Assembly (NCBI GenBank): GCA_027618855.1
Contig: JAQCID010000018.1
Location: 1-11,519, forward strand
Direction: 5' to 3'
DNA: 11,519 nt
Origin: Bacteroidota bacterium
GTDB taxonomy: Bacteria; Bacteroidota; Bacteroidia; Flavobacteriales_D; Sanyastnellaceae
Shown: one piece after another, positions 1-8,751 of the stretch
Layout: each line of letters begins with the position of its first letter
How positions within the stretch are numbered: position 1 is the first letter of the stretch
The notes under the pieces: generated by a model
Told to the model about the DNA's origin: nothing
Seen by the model: only the letters and a program-made list of their open reading frames with translations
The model's database searches: none
Made by a program: the position numbers and the translations under genes

Positions 1-2
1 GA

Positions 3-1877
3 TGTGATACCAGGCTCTATGTGTATGATTATTGTAGCATGAGTAATTTTGATGACACAAACATCGGCACCATTTATTACGATGACAATCAAGGTGGTTG
101 TGAGGAGGAGGCAAGCCAAACGATGCTTCTTGAAGCTGGAGTGACCTACTGGATAAGATGGTTTTCTGTAGACGGATGTATGGATGATTGGAGTTGGCTT
201 CACTCATTTGCGGGAGCTCCTCAGGGATGCACTGATCCTGAAGGTTGTAATTACAATCCACAAGCAGAAATTGACAACGGATCTTGTATTTATCCTGGAG
301 ATCCAGCTTGTACTGGTCCTGATTTAATGGTTGTTCAAGAAGCCATTGTAAATAGTTTGCATACTGAACTTATGCAGGTGAATGAATCTGACTGCTATAT
401 CTCTGAGGGCTGTCTGAATGGATATGGAACGCGTGAACTCGTCAGGTTCACAACACACATTAAAAACATTGGTGAGCTAGACTATTATATCGGGCAACCG
501 ACAGGTGCAAATTCACAATTTGAATTTGGGGATTGCCACAACCACTGGCACCACAAAGGATATGCAAAATATGATCTATTTGAATTAGATGGCACGTATA
601 TCCCTATCGGATTCAAGAATGGTTTCTGTGTCATGGATCTCGAATGCAGTGACGGCGGCACGGGTCAGTATGGATGTAGCAACATGGGGATCTCTGCGTT
701 ATGTGGAGACATCTACAGCAGTGGATTGTCATGTCAGTGGATTGATGTTACAGATGTGGCTGATGGTACGTATTTTTTAATTGTTAGAGCGAATTGGGAC
801 TTTATTCCTGACGCTCTCGGCAGAGACGAGACAGATTACACAAATAACTATGCTGCGGTTTGTATTAATTTGGACAGAAGTATGGGGGAGCTTGCGGTTA
901 ATATTTACAATGATTGTACACCATTTGATGATTGTGAAGGAACCCCATTTGGCCAAGCCACTGCGGATTGTAATGGGGATTGTAATGGGGAGGCGCTTTT
1001 GGGAGATCTGGATTACAATGGTGCTCAAGAATACACGGATGCCGTATCTTATGTTGAAGGTATTTTAGGCAATGACATTGACGTTTTACCTTGTACTGAT
1101 ATCGATCAGGATGACAACATTACTGTCACCGATGCAGCTCTGATGTCTCGTTGTCAGTATTGGAATGAAGCACACACGCACCCTGACAGTTCAGGTTACC
1201 ACGACAAGTGTAGTTTCCCAGTGAATGAGATCATCAATATTTTCGACACCACTCATTTTAAAATTGGAGATATAAATTGGGATCAGGGATATCTAGATAT
1301 TCATGTACTCAACCCCAACAACCGCATTGTGGGGTATCAATTGGCGTTTAGTGGTATTGAAATTTCTCAGGCGATTTCCTTGGCGGATGTCGTGAATTAT
1401 CCAATCACGCCTTCATTTGTTCCTGGTGGATCTGAAGTGATAGGCTTGAGCTATGAAGGTGAGAGTATGATGAAATTCTATGTATGGACACCTCTTCTAC
1501 GTTTGTACTGGATGTCAGCAGAAGAAGATGTTTGCTTGTTGCATTGTGAGGATGTTGTAAATAGTTTTTACCAAAACACGATCATTGATATTGTGGACGG
1601 TTGTGTAGGTGCAATAGAACTTCAAAACACGTCACAAGTGGCTGTTTCTGTCATTCCGAATCCGATTACCTCGAGCGCTCAAATTACGTTCTCGAATCCG
1701 ATGAGAGATGAATTGATTCTTATGATCCTTGATGCTAGCGGGCGTGAAGTGAGACGTGAGTTGGTCAATGGAACAGATCATGTTATAGAGAAGGGTGAAC
1801 TTAGTTCTGGTGCCTATTTCTTTACTGTTTATGGGAATAGAATTTCTCCTATGAGTGGCAGATTTGACATCCAATAA
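3..1877 (+). CDS. Secreted lysyl oxidase with dockerin-like segment and type A T9SS sorting domain (5' partial)
   Basis: This is a copper-dependent amine oxidase of the lysyl oxidase family (Pfam Lysyl_oxidase), which converts protein lysine side chains to reactive aldehydes that cross-link. The frame is open to the window edge, so the start and signal peptide are missing; residues are numbered here from the GTG at 21. Visible parts in order: a beta-sandwich piece (about 1-65); a Cys-rich CTDPEGCNYNP-type repeat (70-90); the catalytic domain (about 101-286); two EF-hand/dockerin-type loops (329-340 and 360-371); a beta-rich segment (about 411-528); and a C-terminal type A sorting domain (540-618, PNP motif and SSGAYFF). 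The copper motif CHNHWH gives His173, His175 and His177. Lys199 and Tyr232 match human K320 and Y355, which form the LTQ cofactor. Cys pairs 172/219, 203/209 and 228/238 match known LOX disulfides. The protein should act outside the cell. It lies 3 bp before the CotH gene, so one transcript is likely. The family call is firm; the substrate is unknown. Confidence 0.93.
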   Translation, partial: CDTRLYVYDYCSMSNFDDTNIGTIYYDDNQGGCEEEASQTMLLEAGVTYWIRWFSVDGCMDDWSWLHSFAGAPQGCTDPEGCNYNPQAEIDNGSCIYPGDPACTGPDLMVVQEAIVNSLHTELMQVNESDCYISEGCLNGYGTRELVRFTTHIKNIGELDYYIGQPTGANSQFEFGDCHNHWHHKGYAKYDLFELDGTYIPIGFKNGFCVMDLECSDGGTGQYGCSNMGISALCGDIYSSGLSCQWIDVTDVADGTYFLIVRANWDFIPDALGRDETDYTNNYAAVCINLDRSMGELAVNIYNDCTPFDDCEGTPFGQATADCNGDCNGEALLGDLDYNGAQEYTDAVSYVEGILGNDIDVLPCTDIDQDDNITVTDAALMSRCQYWNEAHTHPDSSGYHDKCSFPVNEIINIFDTTHFKIGDINWDQGYLDIHVLNPNNRIVGYQLAFSGIEISQAISLADVVNYPITPSFVPGGSEVIGLSYEGESMMKFYVWTPLLRLYWMSAEEDVCLLHCEDVVNSFYQNTIIDIVDGCVGAIELQNTSQVAVSVIPNPITSSAQITFSNPMRDELILMILDASGREVRRELVNGTDHVIEKGELSSGAYFFTVYGNRISPMSGRFDIQ

Positions 1878-1880
1878 AGC

Positions 1881-4800
1881 ATGTCAAACTTCTCATTCAA
1901 CGGCCTGAAATATCTCCTCTTTGCATGCGTGTTGTTTCTCTTCACATCTGTGAATGGGCAAGTCGTGATTAATGAATTTTCTTGCTCAAACTATTCGCTA
2001 AATATTGGAGGAGACAATGAGGATTATATAGAATTCTTTAACTCTGCTGCTGTTGCTGAGGATATCGGTGGGTATTTCCTCTCAGACAACCCACTGAACC
2101 CCGATAAATTTGAAATACCAGCAGGAACACTTGTCCCTGCAGGTGGATACCTTCTTGTCATTTGTTCTGGTGAGGGAGAATTGATCACAAATCTCTATTT
2201 AGGGGGGAATCTAAATACGAATTTTAAAATCAATCAATGTGCAGGAGAGTCCATTGTATTTAGTGATCCATCAGCATCGATCATTGAACAATATAATTTC
2301 GTGAGCACCTTTGGAACGACGCAAGCTGATCACAGTTGGGCGAGAGAGGTTGATGGCGCAGCTATATGGTCGATATGCACAAGCCCTTCGCCTGCTGCAT
2401 CAAACACAGTAGGAATGTTCACGGGCTATGCACCTACCCCTGTTTTCAGCAGCGAAGCTGGTTTCTACGCAGGAGGGGTAGATGTTTTTATGAATGTCCC
2501 TGCTGGATATGAAGTGCGATATACCACTAATGGGTATGCACCAAATGCCGGGAGCACACTGTATACTGGATCGATTAACATAATGAATACGACAGTGTTG
2601 AGAGCATATATGATTGATCTGGCTGGCAACGAATCTCCAAGTTTTATTGAAACGAATACGTATTTCACGGGTGCAGATTCTCACACAATTGCCGTAGTCA
2701 GTGTAAGTGGCGATGGTCAGGAGGATGGCGCTTGGCCTGGAGGTGGTAATGAGCCCATGCATATTGAGTTTTTTCAGTCGAATGGAATGTTCAGGGTAGA
2801 GGCTACTGGCGACAGCAATGAACATGGGAATGATTCCAATGCATATGGTCAGCGGGGTTTTGATTATGTGACAAGAGACCAAATGGGGTATGACTATGCA
2901 ATCGAAGCGCAATTGTTTTCAGAAAAACAACGCGAAAAATATCAGAGAGTCATTTTTAAGGCTGCAGCAAATGACAATTACCCTTTTGAGCCCGGTGCTC
3001 ACATTCGTGATTCATATGTTCATACTTTAAGTCACAAAGCGAATCTTCATTTGGATGAGCGTACTTCGGAAAGTTGCATTGTTTACCTCAATGGTCAATA
3101 TTGGGGGGTGTACGACTACCGTGAGAAAGTTGACGACATAGATTTCACGACTGAATATTATGATCAGCCTCGTCACTTTGTCGACTTTCTGAAAACGTGG
3201 GGCGGCACATGGGAGGAATATGGCAGTGGAGATGATTGGTATTCTTTGGTGACTTTCGTCACAAGTCAGGACATGACGGTGGATGCAAATTATGAGTATG
3301 CCATCTCTCAGCTCCACCCGATGAGTTTGATCGATTATTTCGTATTAAATAGCTATGTCGTGTGTATGGATTGGCTGAATTGGAACACAGCTTGGTGGAG
3401 AGGTAGACATCCTGAAGGAGGTGCCAAAAGATGGCGTTATGCGCTTTGGGACATGGACGCAACGTTCGGTCATTATATCAACTACACAGGCGTTCCTGAT
3501 ACAGGTTCGGGTGCCGACCCTTGTAATCCAGAGTCCATGGGGAATGTTGGTGGGCAGGGTCATATCCCTGTTCTCAATGCACTGATGACAAACGAAACGT
3601 TTTACACGACGTATATTAATCGGTGGGCAGATCTCGGGAATACTTATTTCACATGTGATTACATGCATACAGTGCTAGACAGCATGGTGCTCGTCATCGC
3701 GCCAGAAATGCCCAGGCAATGTGACAGGTGGGGTGGAAATGTCGCTGGATGGGAAGTCGAGCTACAGCAGTTGAGAGATTTCATTGATGAACGATGTGAG
3801 TCAGAGCTTATGTCTGGAATGGAGGATTGTTATGACATTACCCCCGTTACACTGACCGTTGAAATAGTCGGAATGGGAGATGTGGAAATCAACTCGATTG
3901 ATATTTTGCCATCCATGAGTCCGTTTAACGGTTTCTATTTTGAAGAGATTCCTGTAACATTAACAGCTGAAGAAAATTATGGTGTACAGTTTTTGTTTTG
4001 GGAAATCGTCTCAGGAACAGCAGTTTTAACTGACCCTACAGATGTGTTGTGGACATTAGATCTATCCGGAGACTTGACGGTTATTGCCCATTTCGGAATA
4101 CCAGTCCCACCAGAAGACGTGGTTTTTAATGTCGAGCCGATTGGGTCTGGAGGAATCATTTTGGATGGTGTTTCTATCGATTCATACCCCTCAACGGAAT
4201 CTCTGACTGTGAGCGGTCATACAATACAAGCTGTGAGTAGCGGTCAGGGGTGGCAGTTTTCACATTGGTCATCAACGCCTTTCGAGAATGTTGTCAGTCC
4301 CGACATGAATGCTTCAAATGCCAATTTGGAAATTGCTTTGCCTGGTGTTGTGACAGCGAACTTCACTTACATTGAGCATACAGAATTAGAAGTAGAGGTG
4401 CAGCCGGCACAAGCTGGAGCTGTCTCTATCTACAATACGGCCTATGTTGATGATTATTGGACAAGTGGGTTGGTGACAAATGGCCCCCTAATTTTCAGAG
4501 CCATAGAAGCTGATCAATGGGAGTTTGACAGGTGGATTGTGCAAGAAACCGAGCCTTCTCCAAACAACAGGAATCTTGAAATGGCTTTAAACCTCGAAGG
4601 TGTTCCTTTTGAAAGTGTTGTGGCGTTATTTAAGGAAGTGGAATTCAGTTTGTTTATTCCCAACGCTTTTACACCTGACAACGATGGCGTCAATGACAGT
4701 TTCCTTCCTTTGGGCCAAGGCTTCACGGCTGATCAATACAGATTTACCGTATTGAATAGGTGGGGAGAGGTTGTGTTTGATACCACGAATCCTGAGATTC

Positions 4801-4937
4801 CTTGGGTTGGTCAAAACAGCAGTGCGGGAGGAACTCATTTTGTTCCTGATGGGGTCTATATGTACACCGTTACCGCACTTGGTTCTCACGATTTAAGTTC
4901 ATCAACTTTCAGAGGTTGTGTGACTGTCGTGAGGTAA
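1881..4937 (+). CDS. Secreted CotH-type kinase with lamin-tail domain, basket repeats and CHU_C (type B T9SS) C-terminus
   Basis: A 1018-residue exported protein with a CotH kinase domain (Pfam CotH). CotH itself is a secreted-protein kinase of Bacillus spore coats. The signal peptide is about residues 1-26, with cleavage likely at VNG|Q. A lamin-tail domain (about 27-140, INEF near the start) is followed by a chitobiase/hexosaminidase C-terminal-like beta domain (about 184-262). The CotH domain spans about 268-640, with FKAAANDN (359-366), YLNGQYWGVYDYREK (402-416), Asp497 and Asn502 in MDWLNWN, and the metal-site motif WDMD (523-526) followed by ATFG. Three similar beta repeats follow (about 655-740, 746-830, 834-918), each ending in a hydrophobic strand such as VIAHF. 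The gliding-motility-associated C-terminal domain (about 922-1018, IPNAFTPDNDGVND) predicts T9SS export and surface attachment. The ATG at 1881 has no clear ribosome-binding site but gives a proper signal peptide. It follows the lysyl oxidase stop by 3 bp and overlaps the small minus-strand gene tail to tail by 29 bp. Phosphotransfer activity is inferred from motifs. Confidence 0.92.
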   Translation: MSNFSFNGLKYLLFACVLFLFTSVNGQVVINEFSCSNYSLNIGGDNEDYIEFFNSAAVAEDIGGYFLSDNPLNPDKFEIPAGTLVPAGGYLLVICSGEGELITNLYLGGNLNTNFKINQCAGESIVFSDPSASIIEQYNFVSTFGTTQADHSWAREVDGAAIWSICTSPSPAASNTVGMFTGYAPTPVFSSEAGFYAGGVDVFMNVPAGYEVRYTTNGYAPNAGSTLYTGSINIMNTTVLRAYMIDLAGNESPSFIETNTYFTGADSHTIAVVSVSGDGQEDGAWPGGGNEPMHIEFFQSNGMFRVEATGDSNEHGNDSNAYGQRGFDYVTRDQMGYDYAIEAQLFSEKQREKYQRVIFKAAANDNYPFEPGAHIRDSYVHTLSHKANLHLDERTSESCIVYLNGQYWGVYDYREKVDDIDFTTEYYDQPRHFVDFLKTWGGTWEEYGSGDDWYSLVTFVTSQDMTVDANYEYAISQLHPMSLIDYFVLNSYVVCMDWLNWNTAWWRGRHPEGGAKRWRYALWDMDATFGHYINYTGVPDTGSGADPCNPESMGNVGGQGHIPVLNALMTNETFYTTYINRWADLGNTYFTCDYMHTVLDSMVLVIAPEMPRQCDRWGGNVAGWEVELQQLRDFIDERCESELMSGMEDCYDITPVTLTVEIVGMGDVEINSIDILPSMSPFNGFYFEEIPVTLTAEENYGVQFLFWEIVSGTAVLTDPTDVLWTLDLSGDLTVIAHFGIPVPPEDVVFNVEPIGSGGIILDGVSIDSYPSTESLTVSGHTIQAVSSGQGWQFSHWSSTPFENVVSPDMNASNANLEIALPGVVTANFTYIEHTELEVEVQPAQAGAVSIYNTAYVDDYWTSGLVTNGPLIFRAIEADQWEFDRWIVQETEPSPNNRNLEMALNLEGVPFESVVALFKEVEFSLFIPNAFTPDNDGVNDSFLPLGQGFTADQYRFTVLNRWGEVVFDTTNPEIPWVGQNSSAGGTHFVPDGVYMYTVTALGSHDLSSSTFRGCVTVVR

Positions 4938-5131
4938 TCATTTGCGTGACTTTTAATGACAGTATGTAACCAACAAATGCCGCGAGTAGACTCCCTGTAC
5001 TATGTGCAAAAAGCAACACGATAAAAGCGCCCACGGGCAATGTTCCAATCAATGAAGCAAATGCCAAAGGTTCTGTGATGTTTGGCACATCTTGATATTC
5101 AGGGAAAAAGCCTCGTCCAGATGACGCGCAT
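4909..5131 (-). CDS. Small two-helix membrane protein readable only through a +1 frameshift
   Basis: An ATG at 5131 (minus strand) lies 8 bp after the icmF stop and opens a 10-codon frame, MRVIWTRLFP, that ends at TGA (5101-5099). The next frame (+1) continues without a stop from GAA at 5100 to TGA at 4911-4909. Joined at CCC-TGA, the product is 73 residues: a short polar start with LFPEYQDVPN, a strongly hydrophobic stretch (about residues 22-46, containing AFIVLLFAHS), a TGS turn, a second hydrophobic stretch (about 47-60, AAFVGYILSL) and a basic tail. This fits a membrane hairpin. I do not recognise the family. The position behind icmF suggests co-transcription. Three explanations fit: a programmed +1 shift, a one-base sequencing error in the T5/C3 run (deleting one T gives the same protein), or a recent pseudogene. 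A GTG at 5085 could also start a 59-residue in-frame protein. The long hydrophobic open frame argues for a real gene. Confidence 0.55.
5099..5109 (-). other. Possible +1 frameshift site CTTTTTCCC-TGA
   Basis: On the minus strand the zero frame reads AGG CTT TTT CCC TGA. A P-site proline tRNA moving from CCC to CCT would skip one base, and the ribosome would continue with GAA TAT CAA. CCC before TGA is a known shift-prone context, because the slow stop codon leaves time for slippage. A purine-rich GGACGAGG ends 6 bases before CCC and might act as an internal Shine-Dalgarno, although the spacing is wider than in prfB. A sequencing error in the same homopolymer run explains the observation equally well. 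Confidence 0.4.
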
Positions 5132-5139
5132 TTTAAAGT

Positions 5140-8100
5140 TTACATGTTGCGGCGATATGCCCCTCCCACATGGAACATTGCGTCTGTGATTTGACCCAAT
5201 GAAGCGACTTTACTTGCTTCAATAAGTTCTTCAAAAATGTTTCCACCTGAAACAGCAGCTTCTTGCACTTGATGGATTGCATCAGCGGAACAGCCGTGCA
5301 TGGCTGTGTGCAGTGCTTTTAGATTGCAAAGCTGAACCTTTTTCTCCTCTTCAGTAGCTCGGATGACCTCTTCTGGAATGATGGTTGGGGAACCGTCTTT
5401 GCTTAAGAATGTATTCACCCCTATGATTTCATATTCGCCAGAGTGTTTCAGGGTTTCGTAGTGAAGTGATTCCTCTTGAATGCGTGACCGTTGGTACATG
5501 GTTTCCATGGCGCCCAACACTCCTCCGCGCTCGGTAATTTGGTCAAACTCTAAAAGAACGGCCTCCTCTACGAGGTCCGTGAGTTCCTCGATCATAAATG
5601 ACCCCTGCATTGGGTTTTCATTCATGGCCAACCCAAGTTCTTTGTTGATGATGAGTTGTATCGCCATTGCGCGCCTCACAGACTCTTCTGTAGGAGTTGT
5701 AATCGCCTCGTCATATGCGTTTGTGTGGAGTGAATTACAGTTGTCGTAAATCGCATACAACGCTTGTAATGTTGTGCGGATGTCATTGAAATCTATCTCC
5801 TGTGCGTGTAGAGATCTGCCCGAAGTTTGAATGTGGTATTTGAGCATTTGAGCGCGAGGGGAGGCGCCGTATTTCTCTCTCATTGCTTTGGCCCAAATCC
5901 TTCTCGCCACTCTACCTATCACTGCATATTCGGGGTCTACCCCGTTAGAGAAAAAGAAGCTGAGATTGGGGCCAAACGCATCGATGTCCATCCCTCGGCT
6001 TAAATAGTATTCGATGTAAGTAAATCCATTAGACAGTGTAAATGCGAGCTGTGTGATCGGGTTTGCGCCGGCTTCTGCGATGTGGTAGCCACTGATAGAT
6101 ACAGAGTAAAAATTGCGCACCTTTTTATCGATAAAATACTGCTGCACATCGCCCATCAATCTGAGCGCGAACTCCGTCGAAAAGATACATGTGTTTTGGG
6201 CTTGATCTTCTTTGAGAATGTCGGCTTGAACAGTTCCTCTTACAGAAGTTAATGCCTGTTTTTTAAGTGCGGCATAGGTGTCCTTATCTAGAATCTCATC
6301 TCCAGTACACCCCAGCAACATTAAACCCAGACCATCGTTGCCTTCCGGCAGCGCTCCCTCGTAATGTGGACGCACCAATCCCTGGTCGTCCCATTTCGCT
6401 TTGAGTACTTTTTCAACATCTGATTCGAGCGCGTTTTCTGTGATGTATTTCTCGCAGGTTTGATCTATCGCAGCATTTAAGAAGAATGCAAGTACCATGG
6501 GAGCCGGACCATTTATGGTCATCGAAACGCTCGTCTTTGCAGAGCATAGATCGAACCCACTGTAAAGTTTCTTTGCATCGTCGAGGCAACAAATACTCAC
6601 TCCAGCATTTCCGACTTTCCCATAGATGTCGGGCCTTAAATCAGGGTCGCTGCCGTAGAGAGTGACTGAGTCGAATGCCGTTGAAAGTCTTTTTGCAGGC
6701 AATCCGAATGAGACGTAATGGAATCGCTTGTTCGTTCTTTCAGGTCCGCCTTCTCCAGCGAACATTCTGGTAGGATCTTCTCCAGTTCTCTTGAAAGGAT
6801 AAATTCCAGCTGTGTATGGAAAGGATCCAGGAAGATTTTCTTGCGTGGCGTATTTCACCAAATCACTCCATCCAGTGAAAGAGGGGAGGGCGACTTTTGA
6901 AATGCTTTTGTTCGAAAGAGACGTTTGCTTTGTAGGGATGTTAATTTCCTTTCCCCTCACCTCATAGCTGAAGGTGTCCTCTTTATATCGCGCTTTCAAT
7001 GCAGGCCAACCTTCTAGCCAGGACAGCATTTTATGATCAAGCTCCAGTTGGACCTCATCCGCCTTTGCAGATACTGCGGATTTTGTCGATTCATCGGAAG
7101 TAAATTCATCGGCGGCCTTCTGTAAGGCTTGAACTCTTCCTGCAATAGTTGCTTGTTTTGTCGCCCATTTGTCGTAAGATCTATTTGCTTCTGCAATTTC
7201 ACTTAAGTATCTCACTCTAGATGGTGGGATAATAAACACTTTCTCGCTTTGACTCAACAAGCCAGTTTCTTTCGTTGAAGATGCGAGTTCATCTCCGGAT
7301 TTTTTCACGAGCTCCTTCATCAGAGTTTCGTATAGAAAATTTGTACCTTGATCGTTGAATTGACTGGCGATCGTCGCAATGATAGGCAGCTCGTCATCTT
7401 TGGCTTCCCAGAGGTCATGGTTGCGTTTAAATTGCTTCCGAACATCTCTAAGCGCATCCTGTGCGCCACGTTTGTCTGATTTGTTGATGGCGACGACATC
7501 TGCAAAGTCCAGCATGTCAATCTTCTCAAGTTGTGTCGCAGCACCAAACTCAGGGGTCATTATATAGAGCGCAACATCGCTATGCTCCATGATTTCGGTG
7601 TCGCTTTGGCCTATGCCAGAAGTTTCAAGAACAATCAAATCAAATTCAGCAGCTCTCAATACATTTAATGCCTCAGCAACATGCTTTGACAAGGCTAAGT
7701 TTGACTGACGTGTCGCCAGAGAACGCATGTATACTCTTTCGTTGTGAATCGAGTTCATTCGGATCCGATCCCCCAGGAGTGCACCTCCCGTTTTGCGTTT
7801 GGAAGGGTCTACAGAGACCAATGCGATACGTTTCTCAGGAAAATCAGCCAAGAAACGACGTACGAGTTCATCCACCATGGATGATTTTCCAGACCCACCT
7901 GTACCTGTAATGCCCAGAACGGGTACTTTGGGTAATTCTGGGTATACACTTTCGAATGCTTTTGAGAAGGACTCGGCATCGTTCTCAGCGGCGGTGATCG
8001 TCCGCGCGATGTCACGATTGTTCCTTTCCCCCAATCGTTCAATGGCGCCGTCTAAATCCTCAATGGAAGGCACGGTTTCATAATCAGATTTTTCGACCAA

Positions 8101-8514
8101 GTCATTGATCATCCCTTGGAGTCCCATCTCTCTTCCGTCATCAGGGTGGTAGATCCGTGTAATCCCATATTCTTGTAACGCAGCGATCTCATCTGGAAGA
8201 ATTGTTCCTCCTCCTCCTCCAAAGATCTTTATATGACCAGCGCCACGCTCGACAAGCAAATCCTTCATGTATTTAAAGTACTCGTTGTGACCTCCTTGAT
8301 AAGATGTCATCGCGATTGCTTGTGCATCTTCTTGTATCGCAGTTGTCACAACTTCATCCACGCTTCTGTCATGACCAAGGTGTATTACCTCACAACCAGT
8401 ACGTTGAATGATACGGCGCATGATGTTAATCGCTGCGTCATGACCGTCAAATAAACTTGCAGCCGAGACGATTCGGATTTTATTTTTAGGTCTATAAGGT
8501 TGTTTTACTTCCAT
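5140..8514 (-). CDS. icmF: Fused isobutyryl-CoA mutase / G-protein chaperone (IcmF)
   Basis: An adenosylcobalamin-dependent cytosolic enzyme that interconverts isobutyryl-CoA and n-butyryl-CoA; family members can also act on isovaleryl/pivalyl-CoA. At 1124 residues it has the full IcmF architecture. The N-terminal B12-binding domain (about 13-145) has DGHDAA with His25 as probable cobalt ligand and a glycine run at 99-103. The MeaB-like GTPase domain (about 198-415) has a Walker A GTGGSGKS (204-211) and the guanine-specificity motif NKSD (344-347). A linker (about 420-530) leads to the mutase TIM-barrel domain (about 540-1124). Phe574 (in YPFKR) and Gln773 (in AQNT) occupy positions that are Tyr89 and Arg207 in methylmalonyl-CoA mutase, so a non-carboxylated substrate is expected. 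His811 in [10 protein letters not shown] matches the conserved active-site histidine. The fused chaperone should load and protect the cofactor. The ATG at 8514 gives the usual N-terminus. A small membrane-protein gene follows after 8 bp. No B12 riboswitch is evident upstream. Confidence 0.96.
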   Translation of the reverse strand: MEVKQPYRPKNKIRIVSAASLFDGHDAAINIMRRIIQRTGCEVIHLGHDRSVDEVVTTAIQEDAQAIAMTSYQGGHNEYFKYMKDLLVERGAGHIKIFGGGGGTILPDEIAALQEYGITRIYHPDDGREMGLQGMINDLVEKSDYETVPSIEDLDGAIERLGERNNRDIARTITAAENDAESFSKAFESVYPELPKVPVLGITGTGGSGKSSMVDELVRRFLADFPEKRIALVSVDPSKRKTGGALLGDRIRMNSIHNERVYMRSLATRQSNLALSKHVAEALNVLRAAEFDLIVLETSGIGQSDTEIMEHSDVALYIMTPEFGAATQLEKIDMLDFADVVAINKSDKRGAQDALRDVRKQFKRNHDLWEAKDDELPIIATIASQFNDQGTNFLYETLMKELVKKSGDELASSTKETGLLSQSEKVFIIPPSRVRYLSEIAEANRSYDKWATKQATIAGRVQALQKAADEFTSDESTKSAVSAKADEVQLELDHKMLSWLEGWPALKARYKEDTFSYEVRGKEINIPTKQTSLSNKSISKVALPSFTGWSDLVKYATQENLPGSFPYTAGIYPFKRTGEDPTRMFAGEGGPERTNKRFHYVSFGLPAKRLSTAFDSVTLYGSDPDLRPDIYGKVGNAGVSICCLDDAKKLYSGFDLCSAKTSVSMTINGPAPMVLAFFLNAAIDQTCEKYITENALESDVEKVLKAKWDDQGLVRPHYEGALPEGNDGLGLMLLGCTGDEILDKDTYAALKKQALTSVRGTVQADILKEDQAQNTCIFSTEFALRLMGDVQQYFIDKKVRNFYSVSISGYHIAEAGANPITQLAFTLSNGFTYIEYYLSRGMDIDAFGPNLSFFFSNGVDPEYAVIGRVARRIWAKAMREKYGASPRAQMLKYHIQTSGRSLHAQEIDFNDIRTTLQALYAIYDNCNSLHTNAYDEAITTPTEESVRRAMAIQLIINKELGLAMNENPMQGSFMIEELTDLVEEAVLLEFDQITERGGVLGAMETMYQRSRIQEESLHYETLKHSGEYEIIGVNTFLSKDGSPTIIPEEVIRATEEEKKVQLCNLKALHTAMHGCSADAIHQVQEAAVSGGNIFEELIEASKVASLGQITDAMFHVGGAYRRNM

Positions 8515-8530
8515 AGCTAGAATTTCAATG

Positions 8531-8538
8531 CAAAATTA
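8531..8538 (-). promoter_or_regulatory. Candidate -7 promoter element (TAnnTTTG) for icmF
   Basis: On the minus strand this reads TAATTTTG, an exact match to the Bacteroidota sigma-ABfr -7 consensus TAnnTTTG. It ends 16 bases before the icmF ATG, implying a very short leader. The nearest upstream TTG lies 25 bases away, slightly more than the usual 17-23 spacing, so the -33 half is weak. Confidence 0.35.
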
Positions 8539-8751
8539 AGCCATAGCTGACAGGTCACACACTCAAGTTTGTCAATCCCTTCAATGTATTCATAAGATGC
8601 ACAAATCTGAGTCAAAGAGGGTGAAAGAAGGCGTAATCGGACTTCATTCATGAAATGGAACGGGACATCATGCTTGTCTTTTTATTCTTTCTAAACATGG
8701 AATGCTGCAATTTGCGACGTCTTTTTTGAAGCAAATGTTTCTCTCAAAAAA

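Noticed and set aside
2400..2912. 170-codon minus-strand open frame inside the CotH gene
   Set aside because: It lies antisense to well-supported coding sequence, and its translation looks like no protein family.
4938..5139. Intrinsic terminator between the CotH gene and icmF
   Set aside because: No GC-rich hairpin followed by a T run is visible on either strand; most of the stretch is the small minus-strand gene.
5140..8514. Annotation as methylmalonyl-CoA mutase
   Set aside because: The fused G-protein domain plus Phe574 and Gln773 fit IcmF, not methylmalonyl-CoA mutase.
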